Shown: positions 1 to 10,000 of the stretch, in pieces
Layout: each line of letters begins with the position of its first letter
Numbering within the stretch: the first letter of the stretch is position 1
Source of the DNA: a virus
Direction: 5' to 3' (one strand)
DNA length: 26,757 bases
Virus record (IMG/VR): IMGVR_UViG_3300025789_000131
Coordinates: 1 to 26,757 of that record
Notes under the pieces: generated by a model
Seen by the model: the letters and a program-made list of their open reading frames with translations, nothing else
Databases searched by the model: none
What the model was told of the DNA's origin: nothing
Program-made: the position numbers and the translations under genes

Positions 1-1
1 A

Positions 2-889
2 GCAGGTGCTCAAGTGGTTGCAGATACTGCTCCAGAATCTAAACCATCAGCTGCAACTACTAATGACGGATCTCCGTCATCGGCAAATAAAACAATTGAT
101 TTAAATCTTGTTGGTATGATTAAAAATCCGGACTTATCATCAAATTATAGAGCATCTATAAACGGTTTAAATTTACAATCAAATCTTGGATTAGCATCAT
201 CGGTAAATGCAGCTTCAAGTTTATTAAATGCGCCTGCTAATGCACTTGCTAACTATTCCGTCAATGCTAATTATGGGCTGGCATCGGCATTAACTCCAAA
301 AGCATTAACTAATGCGGCTGAGGTTGGTAGTAATGCGTTAAGTTCAGTTGGTGCAAAAGTTAACGGAGCTCTTAATGGTGTAAGTGCTATAGATAAAGCA
401 TTTAATGTAGAAACCAATAAATTGTCAGGATTAGGTGGAGTATTAACAAGTAAGATATCTGAGTCATTACCGAATCTATATTCAATTGTACCTAATATAC
501 AAGCAGTATCCAATCAAATGAATGTTGGAAATTTAACAAAAGATCAAATGCAAAATTTACCAGCACTAAATCCTACTTATAGTTTTAACAATGTTTCTTG
601 GATCAATGGAAACCCAGTGACTAAGTCTAGTGCGTTATCATCAAGTCCTAATTCTTTAGGTAATCTAACTCAACTACCACAAGTTGATCAAACAGCTAAT
701 GCAGGAACTTTAAATTCTGGATTAGGATTATTACCGACTAATACATCGCCTTCACGTGAAGGAGTACAACTAGCAATTAATAATAATTTAGGTATTAATT
801 CAAGTCCTATTGATTATTCAGTAGTGTCTAATTATGGAAGTAAAACAGATAATAATCTAAGTCCTTTACTTTCAGCTATCAATAAATGA
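2..889 (+). CDS. Ser/Asn/Ala-rich putative structural protein (5' partial)
   Basis: The reading frame is open from the first complete codon (base 2), so the true start is almost certainly upstream; the GTG at 14 has no convincing ribosome site and is probably an internal Val codon. The visible 296 residues are low in complexity, dominated by Asn, Ser, Ala, Leu and Gly, with almost no Cys, Trp or His. The first 30 residues look disordered. The middle (about bases 170-520) has short repetitive stretches rich in Ala/Leu/Asn that could form helices. No signal peptide, catalytic motif or known family is recognised. It lies 12 bases upstream of the gp5-like hub gene, with which it is probably co-transcribed, so a structural or hub-associated role is inferred from position only. 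Confidence 0.75.
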   Translation, partial: AGAQVVADTAPESKPSAATTNDGSPSSANKTIDLNLVGMIKNPDLSSNYRASINGLNLQSNLGLASSVNAASSLLNAPANALANYSVNANYGLASALTPKALTNAAEVGSNALSSVGAKVNGALNGVSAIDKAFNVETNKLSGLGGVLTSKISESLPNLYSIVPNIQAVSNQMNVGNLTKDQMQNLPALNPTYSFNNVSWINGNPVTKSSALSSSPNSLGNLTQLPQVDQTANAGTLNSGLGLLPTNTSPSREGVQLAINNNLGINSSPIDYSVVSNYGSKTDNNLSPLLSAINK

Positions 890-901
890 GAGAGATAAAA
901 T

Positions 902-3289
902 ATGGCATTTGAAGAACGTGCAAGAGCGAAACCGGCTAACTCAGGTCCGTTTATTGCAGAAATTGTAAATCATTTAGATCCGTTAAAAATGGGAAGATTA
1001 GAGGTCGCCATTAAAGATGGTATGCAAAACTCTGTGTCCAGTCCCGGAGAGACTTATATTGCGATGTATGCAAGTCCATTTCATGGAGCTACTTCTGTTA
1101 GGTACGAAGGCACAAATTCTAAAGACTTTAACGACGTACAAAAAAGTTATGGATTTTGGATGATACCCCCTGATATAGGAAGTAAGGTGTTAATTATATT
1201 TGCTAACTCGGATCCTAATCATTGTTATTGGATTGGATCTGTTCAGGATACGTATCAAAATCATATGATACCTGGACTTGCGGCCAGCAGTAGTACTAAT
1301 ATGACTTCTCAGCAACAACAAAAATATGGTGAAGTAACTTATTTGCCTGTTGCAGAATACAATAAATCAACTGAAAGATTAAATGATCCTAATATTGACA
1401 AAAAACAAAAGCCCATACATCCTTTTGCAGATAGATTATTGGCACAAGGGCTGCTACTAGATAATATACGTGGGGTTACGTCAAGTAGTGCACGCCGTGA
1501 AACACCGAGTGCAGTTTTTGGTATAAGTACCCCAGGGCCTTTAGATCCAAATGGGCCTAAGCGTCCTATCGGTACTAAAAAGACATCATTAGCACCAGTT
1601 AGCAGATTAGGCGGAACAACATTTGTTATGGATGATGGCGATGTTAATGGACAAAATGAATTAGTAAGAATACGCACAAGAACAGGGCATCAAATATTAT
1701 TACACAATAGTGCTGATTTAATTTATATAGGAAATGCTGCTGGAACTGCTTGGTTAGAAATGTCTAGCAATGGTAAGATAGATATATATGCGGCAGATTC
1801 TGTTTCCATACACAGTGAAAATGATTTTAATTTTAGAGCTGATCGAGATATTAATATTGAAGCTGGCAGAAGCCTTAATTTAGTTTCTGGGTCAGGAGAT
1901 TTTAATATAAACGCACTAGGCAATAATAAATCTTTGAATATAGTAGCCAATACAATAAATGTTAATTCTCAGAATAATTTTAATTTAGTAACTGTCGGCG
2001 ATGTAATAATGGCAGCCAGCGGTAATTATGGACTAAGTGTAAATTCAGCAACAAATATTTTATATGGCAGTGATGTATATCAAAGTAGCCTTGCTACTTA
2101 TAATATTATCTCTGAAGGTATACTGGCTCTTAAATCAAATATTGATATATCATTGAGTGGAGTTACTTCAGTATCATTATCGGCCCCATCATTAAATTTA
2201 AATGGAGTGCCAGCTACTGAACCGCCAAACCCTAATACACTTGATTTAACGGTTGCAACTCCTTTAGATTATTTTACAGTGCCGACTAAATCACCAAAAT
2301 CATCGTGGTCTAACAAATACTATTCTTATAATCCTATAACATCTATAATGAATAGAATACCGAGTCATGAACCATGGGATCAACATGAAAGTACTGATCC
2401 ATCAAAATTTGTACCTGCTAAAACAGATAGATCAATTGGAACAACTGTTAGTGCTAGTAGTAATTTAACAGCACCGACTCTAGTAAAAACATTGCCAGCA
2501 TCTGTCCCAGTAGTTAACGCATTACCTGGAAAAATTAATGCAAGTGGAATTAGTAGTGGGTTCTTACCATCAGTTACCCCTGGGGATTATGCGTCTCTTG
2601 CAGCCAGTGGACAAGCAGGTCAAGCCGCAATTAAGAAAGCCGCAATACAATTAGGATTAACTGGAAAACAAGCCCTAGCGGCATTATTAGGAATTGCGGG
2701 AGGCGAAAGTCAATGGCAAACGGTTACTGAAAGTTTTAATTATAAGACTGCTGATAGATTATTAGAAATTTTCCCATCAGTCTTTAAGGGAGATAGAAAT
2801 CTTGCACAACAATATGTTGGAAACCCTAACAACGCATTGCCTGAGTTTTTATATGGATATCAAACTGCAAAAGGCAAAGGACTGGGAAATACTCAGCCTG
2901 GTGATGGAGCAGCATTTGTTGGTAGAGGATTTATACAATTAACTGGTAGAAGTAACTATACAAGATACAGCCATTTGTTATATGATAACAAATGTTTTGG
3001 TTCTTCAGGCAAACCTACAACTTTAATAGATACTCCTACTATGTTAAATGATTTAAACATTGCGGCACAGGCCAGTGTCTTATATATGTTAGATAGAGTT
3101 AAAGTATCTCAAACTAGTGATGATTATTTTCAAGCAGCCTTAAATGCTGTTGGGTTTAATGCTCCTGATATACTTACTAAAAAGACTGGACTGTATCAAT
3201 ATTTCTTAACTACTTTGACATCATCTGATAATGGTAACGTAGTAACAGATTCATCTGGTATGCCAGTTTTATCAGGTACAATTAACTAA
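902..3289 (+). CDS. 5: gp5-like baseplate hub/needle with C-terminal GH19 lytic domain
   Basis: Central spike of the contractile tail, predicted to pierce the outer membrane and cut peptidoglycan. Residues about 10-130 resemble the gp5/VgrG OB-fold (FIAEIVNHLDPLKMGRLEV near the start). Residues about 241-300 are a VgrG-like stretch (FVMDDGD, RTRTGHQILLH), followed to about 445 by short repeats of the kind DINIEAG/SLNLVSG/DFNINA typical of a trimeric beta-helix. A Pro/Ser/Thr-rich linker (about 445-575) leads to a GH19 chitinase/lysozyme domain (about 578-760). Its GGES at Glu602 aligns with the catalytic HES/HET Glu of the family, and GRGFIQLTGRSNY at 674-686 is a hallmark motif. T4 gp5 is about 575 residues and carries a GH24 lysozyme between OB-fold and needle, so both enzyme family and position differ here. 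A GAGAGAG purine run at 888-894 serves as ribosome site for the ATG at 902. Confidence 0.9.
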   Translation: MAFEERARAKPANSGPFIAEIVNHLDPLKMGRLEVAIKDGMQNSVSSPGETYIAMYASPFHGATSVRYEGTNSKDFNDVQKSYGFWMIPPDIGSKVLIIFANSDPNHCYWIGSVQDTYQNHMIPGLAASSSTNMTSQQQQKYGEVTYLPVAEYNKSTERLNDPNIDKKQKPIHPFADRLLAQGLLLDNIRGVTSSSARRETPSAVFGISTPGPLDPNGPKRPIGTKKTSLAPVSRLGGTTFVMDDGDVNGQNELVRIRTRTGHQILLHNSADLIYIGNAAGTAWLEMSSNGKIDIYAADSVSIHSENDFNFRADRDINIEAGRSLNLVSGSGDFNINALGNNKSLNIVANTINVNSQNNFNLVTVGDVIMAASGNYGLSVNSATNILYGSDVYQSSLATYNIISEGILALKSNIDISLSGVTSVSLSAPSLNLNGVPATEPPNPNTLDLTVATPLDYFTVPTKSPKSSWSNKYYSYNPITSIMNRIPSHEPWDQHESTDPSKFVPAKTDRSIGTTVSASSNLTAPTLVKTLPASVPVVNALPGKINASGISSGFLPSVTPGDYASLAASGQAGQAAIKKAAIQLGLTGKQALAALLGIAGGESQWQTVTESFNYKTADRLLEIFPSVFKGDRNLAQQYVGNPNNALPEFLYGYQTAKGKGLGNTQPGDGAAFVGRGFIQLTGRSNYTRYSHLLYDNKCFGSSGKPTTLIDTPTMLNDLNIAAQASVLYMLDRVKVSQTSDDYFQAALNAVGFNAPDILTKKTGLYQYFLTTLTSSDNGNVVTDSSGMPVLSGTIN

Positions 3290-3295
3290 TAAATA
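3288..3295 (+). promoter_or_regulatory. Putative T4-late-type -10 element upstream of gp25
   Basis: AATAAATA overlaps the hub gene's stop codon and differs by one base from the T4 late promoter box TATAAATA. It is followed by TCATT and then the gp25 ATG. No Shine-Dalgarno sequence precedes that ATG. If the box works as in T4, transcription would begin at or next to the ATG, giving an almost leaderless message. The same 16 bases, AATAAATATCATTATG, recur before the gene at 19525. Function is inferred. Confidence 0.4.
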
Positions 3296-3300
3296 TCATT

Positions 3301-3738
3301 ATGCCGTATAAATCAATTGAAATTACAAATGCCAATGCTGTTTATCAACAAGCACCTAAAACTAGTCAGTTCTATGTAGGATTTTCTAGCGTTGATATTT
3401 CAAATACGAAATCTAAACTTTATGATTTAGCTATTATTCAACAAGATATCATTAATACATTTAAAACACGCAAAGGTGAGAGGGTAATGAATCCGACCTT
3501 TGGAACAGTTATTTGGGACCTAATAATGGAACCAATGACTCCGCAAGTTTATGATTTATTGGCAAATGATATTAATACAATATGTAGTAGTGATCCTAGG
3601 GTAACTCCAGTCAAACTTAACTTAACTGAAAAACCAGGCGGTTATATAATTGAAATTACGTTATTATTAGTTGGCACAGATCAGTCTTCTTCTATGAAAT
3701 TAACGTTTGATCAGCAAAATGGGCTAACGGCGCAATAA
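3301..3738 (+). CDS. 25: gp25-like baseplate wedge protein
   Basis: Small baseplate wedge subunit of the GPW/gp25 family, which links the wedge (gp6) to the sheath and is related to TssE of type VI secretion systems. The diagnostic stretch is KGERVMNPTFGTVIWDL at about residues 57-73, followed by EPMTPQVYDLLANDI; the rest alternates strand and helix as expected. At 145 residues it is close to T4 gp25 (132). The family has a lysozyme-like name in older annotation but no catalytic site is seen or expected. The gene lies between the gp5-like hub and gp6, keeping the T4 25-6 order. The ATG has no ribosome site but sits 5 bases after an ATAAATA element. Confidence 0.92.
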   Translation: MPYKSIEITNANAVYQQAPKTSQFYVGFSSVDISNTKSKLYDLAIIQQDIINTFKTRKGERVMNPTFGTVIWDLIMEPMTPQVYDLLANDINTICSSDPRVTPVKLNLTEKPGGYIIEITLLLVGTDQSSSMKLTFDQQNGLTAQ

Positions 3739-3758
3739 TATACCCAGTTTATTTCCGC

Positions 3759-3766
3759 CATAAATA
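3759..3766 (+). promoter_or_regulatory. Putative T4-late-type promoter box upstream of gp6
   Basis: CATAAATA lies in the 47-base gap between the gp25 and gp6 genes, the longest gap in the window, and matches TATAAATA in seven of eight positions. It ends 19 bases before the gp6 ATG, so a start about six bases downstream would leave a leader of roughly 12-14 bases. The gp6 ATG lacks a clear Shine-Dalgarno sequence. Function is inferred from resemblance to the T4 late box. Confidence 0.4.
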
Positions 3767-3785
3767 CGGTATAGATTAAAAAATT

Positions 3786-6700
3786 ATGACTATCCCTGCA
3801 ACAAATTCAAAACTACTAGTAACTGAAAATTGGCAAAAAATATACCAATCTTTCCCTAATGCGGAGTTTCAAAGTTACGATTTTGATACACTAAGACGTA
3901 TTTTAATTTCATACCTTCAAGAAAATTATCCTGAGGACTTTAATGATTTTATTGAGAGTAGTGAATATATTGCGTTAGTTGAATTAATTGCTTATTTAGG
4001 ACAAAATTTAAGTTTTCGTATTGATTTAAATGCACGTGAAAACTTCTTAGAAACAGCACAGCGCAGAGACAGTATATTAAGGTTAGCACAACTAGTTAGT
4101 TATATACCTAAACGTAATGTTCCGGCCAGTGGATTATTAAAAATATCTGCAATTGCTACTAGTGAAAATGTATCAGATATTTCAGGAACAAACTTAGCTA
4201 ATAATACTATTGTTTGGAATGATCCAACTAACTCTAATTGGTATCAACAATTCATAACAATTATGAATAGTGCTATGCCAACTGGTATGACATTCGGCAC
4301 TCCAAATGATCGAGGAACAGTTGGGGGAATTTTAACTGAGCAGTATATTTTAAACAGTTCAAATACAGATTTACCTATATACAGTTTTACACAAAATATT
4401 AATGGATCTAATACAGATTTTGAAATTGTCCCAGCCACATTCGCTGGGCAAAATTATGTTTATGAAGCTACACCAAAACCAGCTGGTCCGATAGAAATAT
4501 TATATCAAAATGATAATCAAGGATCAGGCAGTCCTAGTACTGGTTTCTTTTGTTTGTTCAAACAAGGTTCAATGGCATTGAGTAACTTCTCAATCAGCAA
4601 TCCTGTACCAAATGAAATAGTTGGAATTAATGTTAGTAATATTAATAATTCAGATGTTTGGTTATGGCAATTAGATACTTCAGGAAAAGCCTCAACATTA
4701 TGGACTCAAGTTCCTGCGATCACCGGAAACAATGTCATTTATAATAGTATTAGTCAACGTGATAGAAACATTTATAGTGTAAGCACACGTGATCAAGATC
4801 AAATCGATATTACATTTTCTGATGGTAATTTTGGAAATTTACCTAGTGGAAATTACAGTTTATATTATCGTCAAAGTAATGGGTCAACGTATTCAATATC
4901 TCCAGAGCAAATGTCTGGTATTGTTGTTACTATTCCTTACATTGATAAAATGGGATTGAATCAAACACTTACATTGATATTAACTCTTGAATATACAGTA
5001 AGTAATAGTGCTCCGACTGAATCAAATGCAACTATACAAAAAAATGCTCCGCAAACATATTATACACAGAACCGTATGGTTACTGGAGAAGATTATAATA
5101 TTGCACCATTAACCTATACAACGAATGTTCTTAAGGTTAAAAGTATTAACAGAGTAAGTAGTGGAATCAGCAAGTACTTTGATTTGAATGATGTCAGTGG
5201 AAAATACAGTAGCACAAATATATTTTGTGATGATGGGTCTCTAAGCAAATTAACAACTAGTACGAATTTTACATTTAGTTTTGCAGGACAAAATGATATA
5301 TGGGCGGCTATTAAAACTAAATTAAATCCTTTAATTTTAAATCCTGCGTTATATGCATTTTATTTAGACACTTATAGAACATACGCTCCAATTATTGTTA
5401 ACAGTAGTTTATTGTATAAGTGGAAATTAATTAACTCTGTATCTGGCCAGAGTCGAGGATATTTTACAGGATCAACAAATGGAATAAATTCATTCCCTAT
5501 TCCAGTAGGACCGTTATATTCTTCTATATCATATTCCATGTATTATATTACATCTGGGGCTATGATTAAATTTGCTGCACCTAAAGACATTAATAATCAA
5601 ACCCAATACTTTTTACCTGATGGGACTGTTGTAGGACAGGCTGCGTATAATACATCAGAATTTTATTGGACAACTGTGCAACAGGTTATTGGTACAGGAT
5701 CCAATAATGGATTAGGCGTATTGAGTGATGGAACCGGGCCTATTATTTTTACTAACATTATTCCAGATGGATGTGTTCCGGTAGAGATTGTACCGGCATT
5801 TGTAAACTCATTAAACTATACATTTGAAAGCAACATCGTTAATTTATGTTCACAGCAGGTTACATTTGGTTTAACATTTGATTCTTCATATAGAAATTGG
5901 AAATTTATATTTGGTGGGGATTTAAACATCAATTATGTAAGTCCAAGTGCAATGTTTAACTATTCGGGAGATACATCAGGAACTAACAAAGATGCAAGTT
6001 GGTTAATAACATTTACTTGGCAGCCAGCATCACAAACATACCTAGTCACTGCAAAAATTACACAATATCTATTTCAAAGTGCAAATCAAACAGGCTTTTA
6101 TGTAGATACATCTTCAGTTAATTTTGATTATATAAACAACACGGTTGTTAGAGATAAAATTAATGTATTATCAGTAAATTCGAGCCCCACAACTGGATTT
6201 CCATTATCAACTGATTACTTGTGGCAAATTGATGGAACACTAGTAGAATCAGATGGTTATATTGATCCATCAATGGTATTAATAAGTTATTATAATAATT
6301 TAGATAGCCAACAATTTAGTCAAATCACTAATCCTGATATCTTTAATAATATTGTTGCAAATAATACTACTACTGTTACTATTAATGGATCTAACATGGT
6401 TTTACCCGGACGTAGTGGATTAAAATTTCAATATCAACATAATCCAAGTAATGATTTCCGTATTGACCCATCTAAGAGTAATATCATAGATGTGTATATG
6501 TTAACTGCTGATTATAATTCTGCATTTAGGAATTGGCTAGTAACAGGTATAGGTACTGAACCGTTACCACCAACAAGTTTAAGTTTAGAGAATAATTATT
6601 CTGCTAATTTAGAACCTATTAAAACAATTAGTGATCAAATTATATATCAACCGGCATCTTATAAAATTTTATTTGGTAAATCAGCAGATGAAAATTTACA

Positions 6701-7034
6701 GGCAACGTTTAAAGCAGTTAAAAGTGCATCAAGTACAATGAGTGATAATGCCATTATTTCTCAGATATTGGACGCCATTAATAATTTCTTTAGTTTAGAT
6801 AATTGGGATTTTGGACAAAGTTTTTATTTTAGTGAATTATCAACGTATGTAATGAATTTGTTAACACCTGATATTACTAACTTTTTAATAATTCCAAATA
6901 GTACAGGATTTGGTAATTTGTATGAAATATCTTGTCAAGCCAATGAAATTTTTATCAATGGCGCGACAGCAGAAAACATACAAGTTATAAGTGCAGCCAC
7001 TGCATCACAATTGAACATTAGTTCTGGAAGTTAA
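3786..7034 (+). CDS. 6: gp6-like baseplate wedge protein, enlarged
   Basis: Core wedge protein whose dimers close the inner ring of the baseplate. The first 120 residues match the T4-like gp6 N-terminus (YDFDTLRRILISYLQENYPE, LVELIAYLGQNLSFRIDLNARE, ETAQRRDSILRLAQLVSYIPKR). The motif RMVTGEDYN near residue 430 and the following YFDLNDVSGKYSS stretch are typical of the family's middle region. The C-terminal part has GRSGLKFQYQHNPSNDFRID, YKILFGKSADENLQATF and a final helical/strand region matching gp6 dimerisation segments. It has 1082 residues against about 660 in T4; much of the extra length appears to lie between about residues 500 and 860. A GGAAG ribosome site for the next gene lies at its 3' end, and only two bases separate the two genes. 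Confidence 0.9.
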   Translation: MTIPATNSKLLVTENWQKIYQSFPNAEFQSYDFDTLRRILISYLQENYPEDFNDFIESSEYIALVELIAYLGQNLSFRIDLNARENFLETAQRRDSILRLAQLVSYIPKRNVPASGLLKISAIATSENVSDISGTNLANNTIVWNDPTNSNWYQQFITIMNSAMPTGMTFGTPNDRGTVGGILTEQYILNSSNTDLPIYSFTQNINGSNTDFEIVPATFAGQNYVYEATPKPAGPIEILYQNDNQGSGSPSTGFFCLFKQGSMALSNFSISNPVPNEIVGINVSNINNSDVWLWQLDTSGKASTLWTQVPAITGNNVIYNSISQRDRNIYSVSTRDQDQIDITFSDGNFGNLPSGNYSLYYRQSNGSTYSISPEQMSGIVVTIPYIDKMGLNQTLTLILTLEYTVSNSAPTESNATIQKNAPQTYYTQNRMVTGEDYNIAPLTYTTNVLKVKSINRVSSGISKYFDLNDVSGKYSSTNIFCDDGSLSKLTTSTNFTFSFAGQNDIWAAIKTKLNPLILNPALYAFYLDTYRTYAPIIVNSSLLYKWKLINSVSGQSRGYFTGSTNGINSFPIPVGPLYSSISYSMYYITSGAMIKFAAPKDINNQTQYFLPDGTVVGQAAYNTSEFYWTTVQQVIGTGSNNGLGVLSDGTGPIIFTNIIPDGCVPVEIVPAFVNSLNYTFESNIVNLCSQQVTFGLTFDSSYRNWKFIFGGDLNINYVSPSAMFNYSGDTSGTNKDASWLITFTWQPASQTYLVTAKITQYLFQSANQTGFYVDTSSVNFDYINNTVVRDKINVLSVNSSPTTGFPLSTDYLWQIDGTLVESDGYIDPSMVLISYYNNLDSQQFSQITNPDIFNNIVANNTTTVTINGSNMVLPGRSGLKFQYQHNPSNDFRIDPSKSNIIDVYMLTADYNSAFRNWLVTGIGTEPLPPTSLSLENNYSANLEPIKTISDQIIYQPASYKILFGKSADENLQATFKAVKSASSTMSDNAIISQILDAINNFFSLDNWDFGQSFYFSELSTYVMNLLTPDITNFLIIPNSTGFGNLYEISCQANEIFINGATAENIQVISAATASQLNISSGS

Positions 7035-7036
7035 TA

Positions 7037-10000
7037 ATGACAACATCAACAGTTCAGTCAGTTAGTTTATTACCGATATATTTTCAAACTAATAAAAATT
7101 CTAAATTTTTATCAAGTACAATTGATCAATTAATACAGCCAGCACAATTAGAAAGATTAAACTCATACATAGGTTCTACATCAACTCCAACATATCAATC
7201 TGGGGACGTATACCTTACAGAATCTTCAGCATTAAGACAAGCATATCAGTTAGATCCTGCGCTAGTTACTTATGATCAAAATAGTAATATTCAATCAGTA
7301 GTATCTATAGATGATTTAGTAAATGAAATATCAATAGATGGCGGAATTACTGACAATTTTGATAGATTGTTTAGGGATCAAATACATTCTTATTATCCTC
7401 AAATTAATTGGGACAAGTTAATAAATTATCAAAATTATTATTGGTTAGCAGCTGGTCCTATGCTCGTAGAAATTGATCAAAATCATTTGGATGTAGCAAA
7501 CACGATTGTAGGACAAACATCAGCACAGGTAACAGTAAATGGCACTGCTTTAACATTATTAAATGGTATGCTAGTTACCTTTATTGGTAACGGTGTTGAA
7601 CCACAATACAAAAATAAAGAATTCTTTGTTGAAGGAACTGGGACATCAATCACATTAGTACCATACGATGATTTGATCACTCCTGAAATTATAGCCAGCA
7701 ACAATAATCCAGATTTATTTGATTCTCAAAATTTTGACAATTATGTATTTGATAATAATCAAAGATTGCCAATTACTCCAGAATATATTACAATTAACAG
7801 AGCCAGTATAGATAAAAACCCATGGTCTAGATATAATCGATGGTTTAGTAAAGATGTAATAACTGCAAGTAATTTAATTAATAATCAACCATTATCATTT
7901 AATCCATCTCTTCAAGGCAAACGTCCAATTATTGAATTTAATGCTGATATACAACTTTACAATTTTGGTTCAGTTGGTGTTAGCCCAGTTGATTTAATTG
8001 AAACAAACTCAACTGATGCTTTAAACAATATTGAAGGATATATATTTCCTGGAACAACTTCTATATCTAGTTTGACTATAGATGGGGTTAATTTGGAATA
8101 TGGTCAGCGTGTTATATTTTCTGCTGATATAAATCCATTAGTAAAAAATAACATTTATAAAATAGATATTGTACAAATAGGAAATAGTTATAAATTAGTT
8201 TTAATACCAGATACTGCTACAATTATAGGAAATTCTGTTACAATTACAAAAGGTAATGTTTACAGTGGAACATCCTGGCATTTTAATGGATCAACATGGG
8301 TCTATTCACAACAGCACACGATGATAAATGAAGGTCCGCTATTTGAATTATACGATAATAACGGGATTTCTTATAGTGATACTCGATATTATCTATCTAA
8401 TTTTAATGGGAATAAAATATTTGGTTATAGTATAAATTCTAATAATCCAGTAGATCCAGTATTGGGAATGTCATTAGATTATAGAAATGTCAACGCTATT
8501 GGTAGTTTCTTATTTAAAAACTATTTTACTGATAACGCTATTGCTTTATCAGTTAATAATATCAATAGTGTTGTTGTTCCTGATAGTCTTACTAATATTA
8601 AAGTTGGGTCGACTTTGGTTAATATTTGGAGACCTACAACGCCAAACACTATTGACATTAATGGATCAACTGGATATTATAATGTTCCATTAGGATTAAC
8701 TAATAATCCATTAAATGGCCCAATCAGTGCATTTACGCTATCAGATTTAGATCAGCACGTACAAACTAACACCCGATTAATAACAAATGCTACACCGTTG
8801 TCATTTGCTATGATGTTTCTTGGTAAGAAAGAACATAATGTAGTTGATGCAATTAATAAGTCATCGGCATTATACAATTATTTTAAATTATCATTAATTA
8901 ATCAAGCATCTTTAATTTCTAATGTTATAGATCCTGCAAGTGCATTAGATGAAATTTTAATAACTATTAATTCAAGCAAAACAGATCAAAGTCCATATTA
9001 TTTGTCAGATATGGCTCCTTATGGTGTAGATAAAAAAGTATTAACATATACTGTATCTAATACTGCAACTAGTTACTATTCATTAAGTAATGAGTTTTCA
9101 TTAACTACGGCTACATTTAGAAGTGTTATAATATATCTAAATAACAATCAATTAACATATGGAGTTGATTATACTTTTGATCCAGTTGATGCATATGTTA
9201 TTATATCAGCTACTTTGGCAGTAGGTGATGTTATTACTATTAATGATTATAATAATACTCGTGGAAGTTTTATCCCGCCAACTCCTACTAAATTAGGATT
9301 ATATCCTGCGTATGCTCCGAAAATTTATTTAGATGACACTTATGCAAATGCACCTGTTAATGTAATTCAAGGACATGATGGAAGTATAATGGTTGCATTC
9401 AATGATTATCGAGATGCAATAATACTTGAATATGAGTTAAGAGTTTATAACAACATTAAAGCTCAATATCAGCCAAAGTTATTTGATATAAACATTTCTA
9501 ATCCAGGAGCATTTAGAGATTTTGCTGAATTAAGTGATTATAGCTATCAAGAGATAACTGATATATTAGAACAAGATTTTATTAAGTGGGCTGGATCTTA
9601 TGGGGTTGATTATACCACTAACAATACATATGATAGCACTAACCCATTTACTTGGAATTATAAAAACTCTTTTAACACAGAATTAGGCTTGCCCATTAGT
9701 GGAAATTGGCGCTCTATTTTTAAATATTTTTATGATACTGATAGACCTCATACTCATCCTTGGGAAATGTTAGGATTTACTAACCAACCAGATTGGTGGG
9801 AGACTTTATATGGTATTACCCCATATACTGCTGGTAATTACATAATGTGGGATGATATAGAGGCGGGTAATATTGCTCAAGGTGATAGAGCTGGCATCAA
9901 TCTACAGTATGCACGTCCAGGATTAAAGAATTTTTTACCAGTTGATTATACTGGAATTTTATTAGACCCGGTTAAGATTGGATTAGTTTCAGCTCCTCAG

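Noticed and set aside
14-16. GTG as start codon of the first gene
   Set aside because: The frame is open back to base 2 with no stop and no convincing ribosome site, so the gene most probably begins outside the window.
1339-1950. Antisense open frames inside the hub gene
   Set aside because: They lie fully within a well-supported gene and show no recognisable domain.
3739-3773. TATACC/GGTATA inverted repeat in the gp25-gp6 gap as a terminator or operator
   Set aside because: Six-base arms separated by a 23-base loop with no T-run; the pairing is too weak to claim, and the ATAAATA box within it is the better-supported signal.
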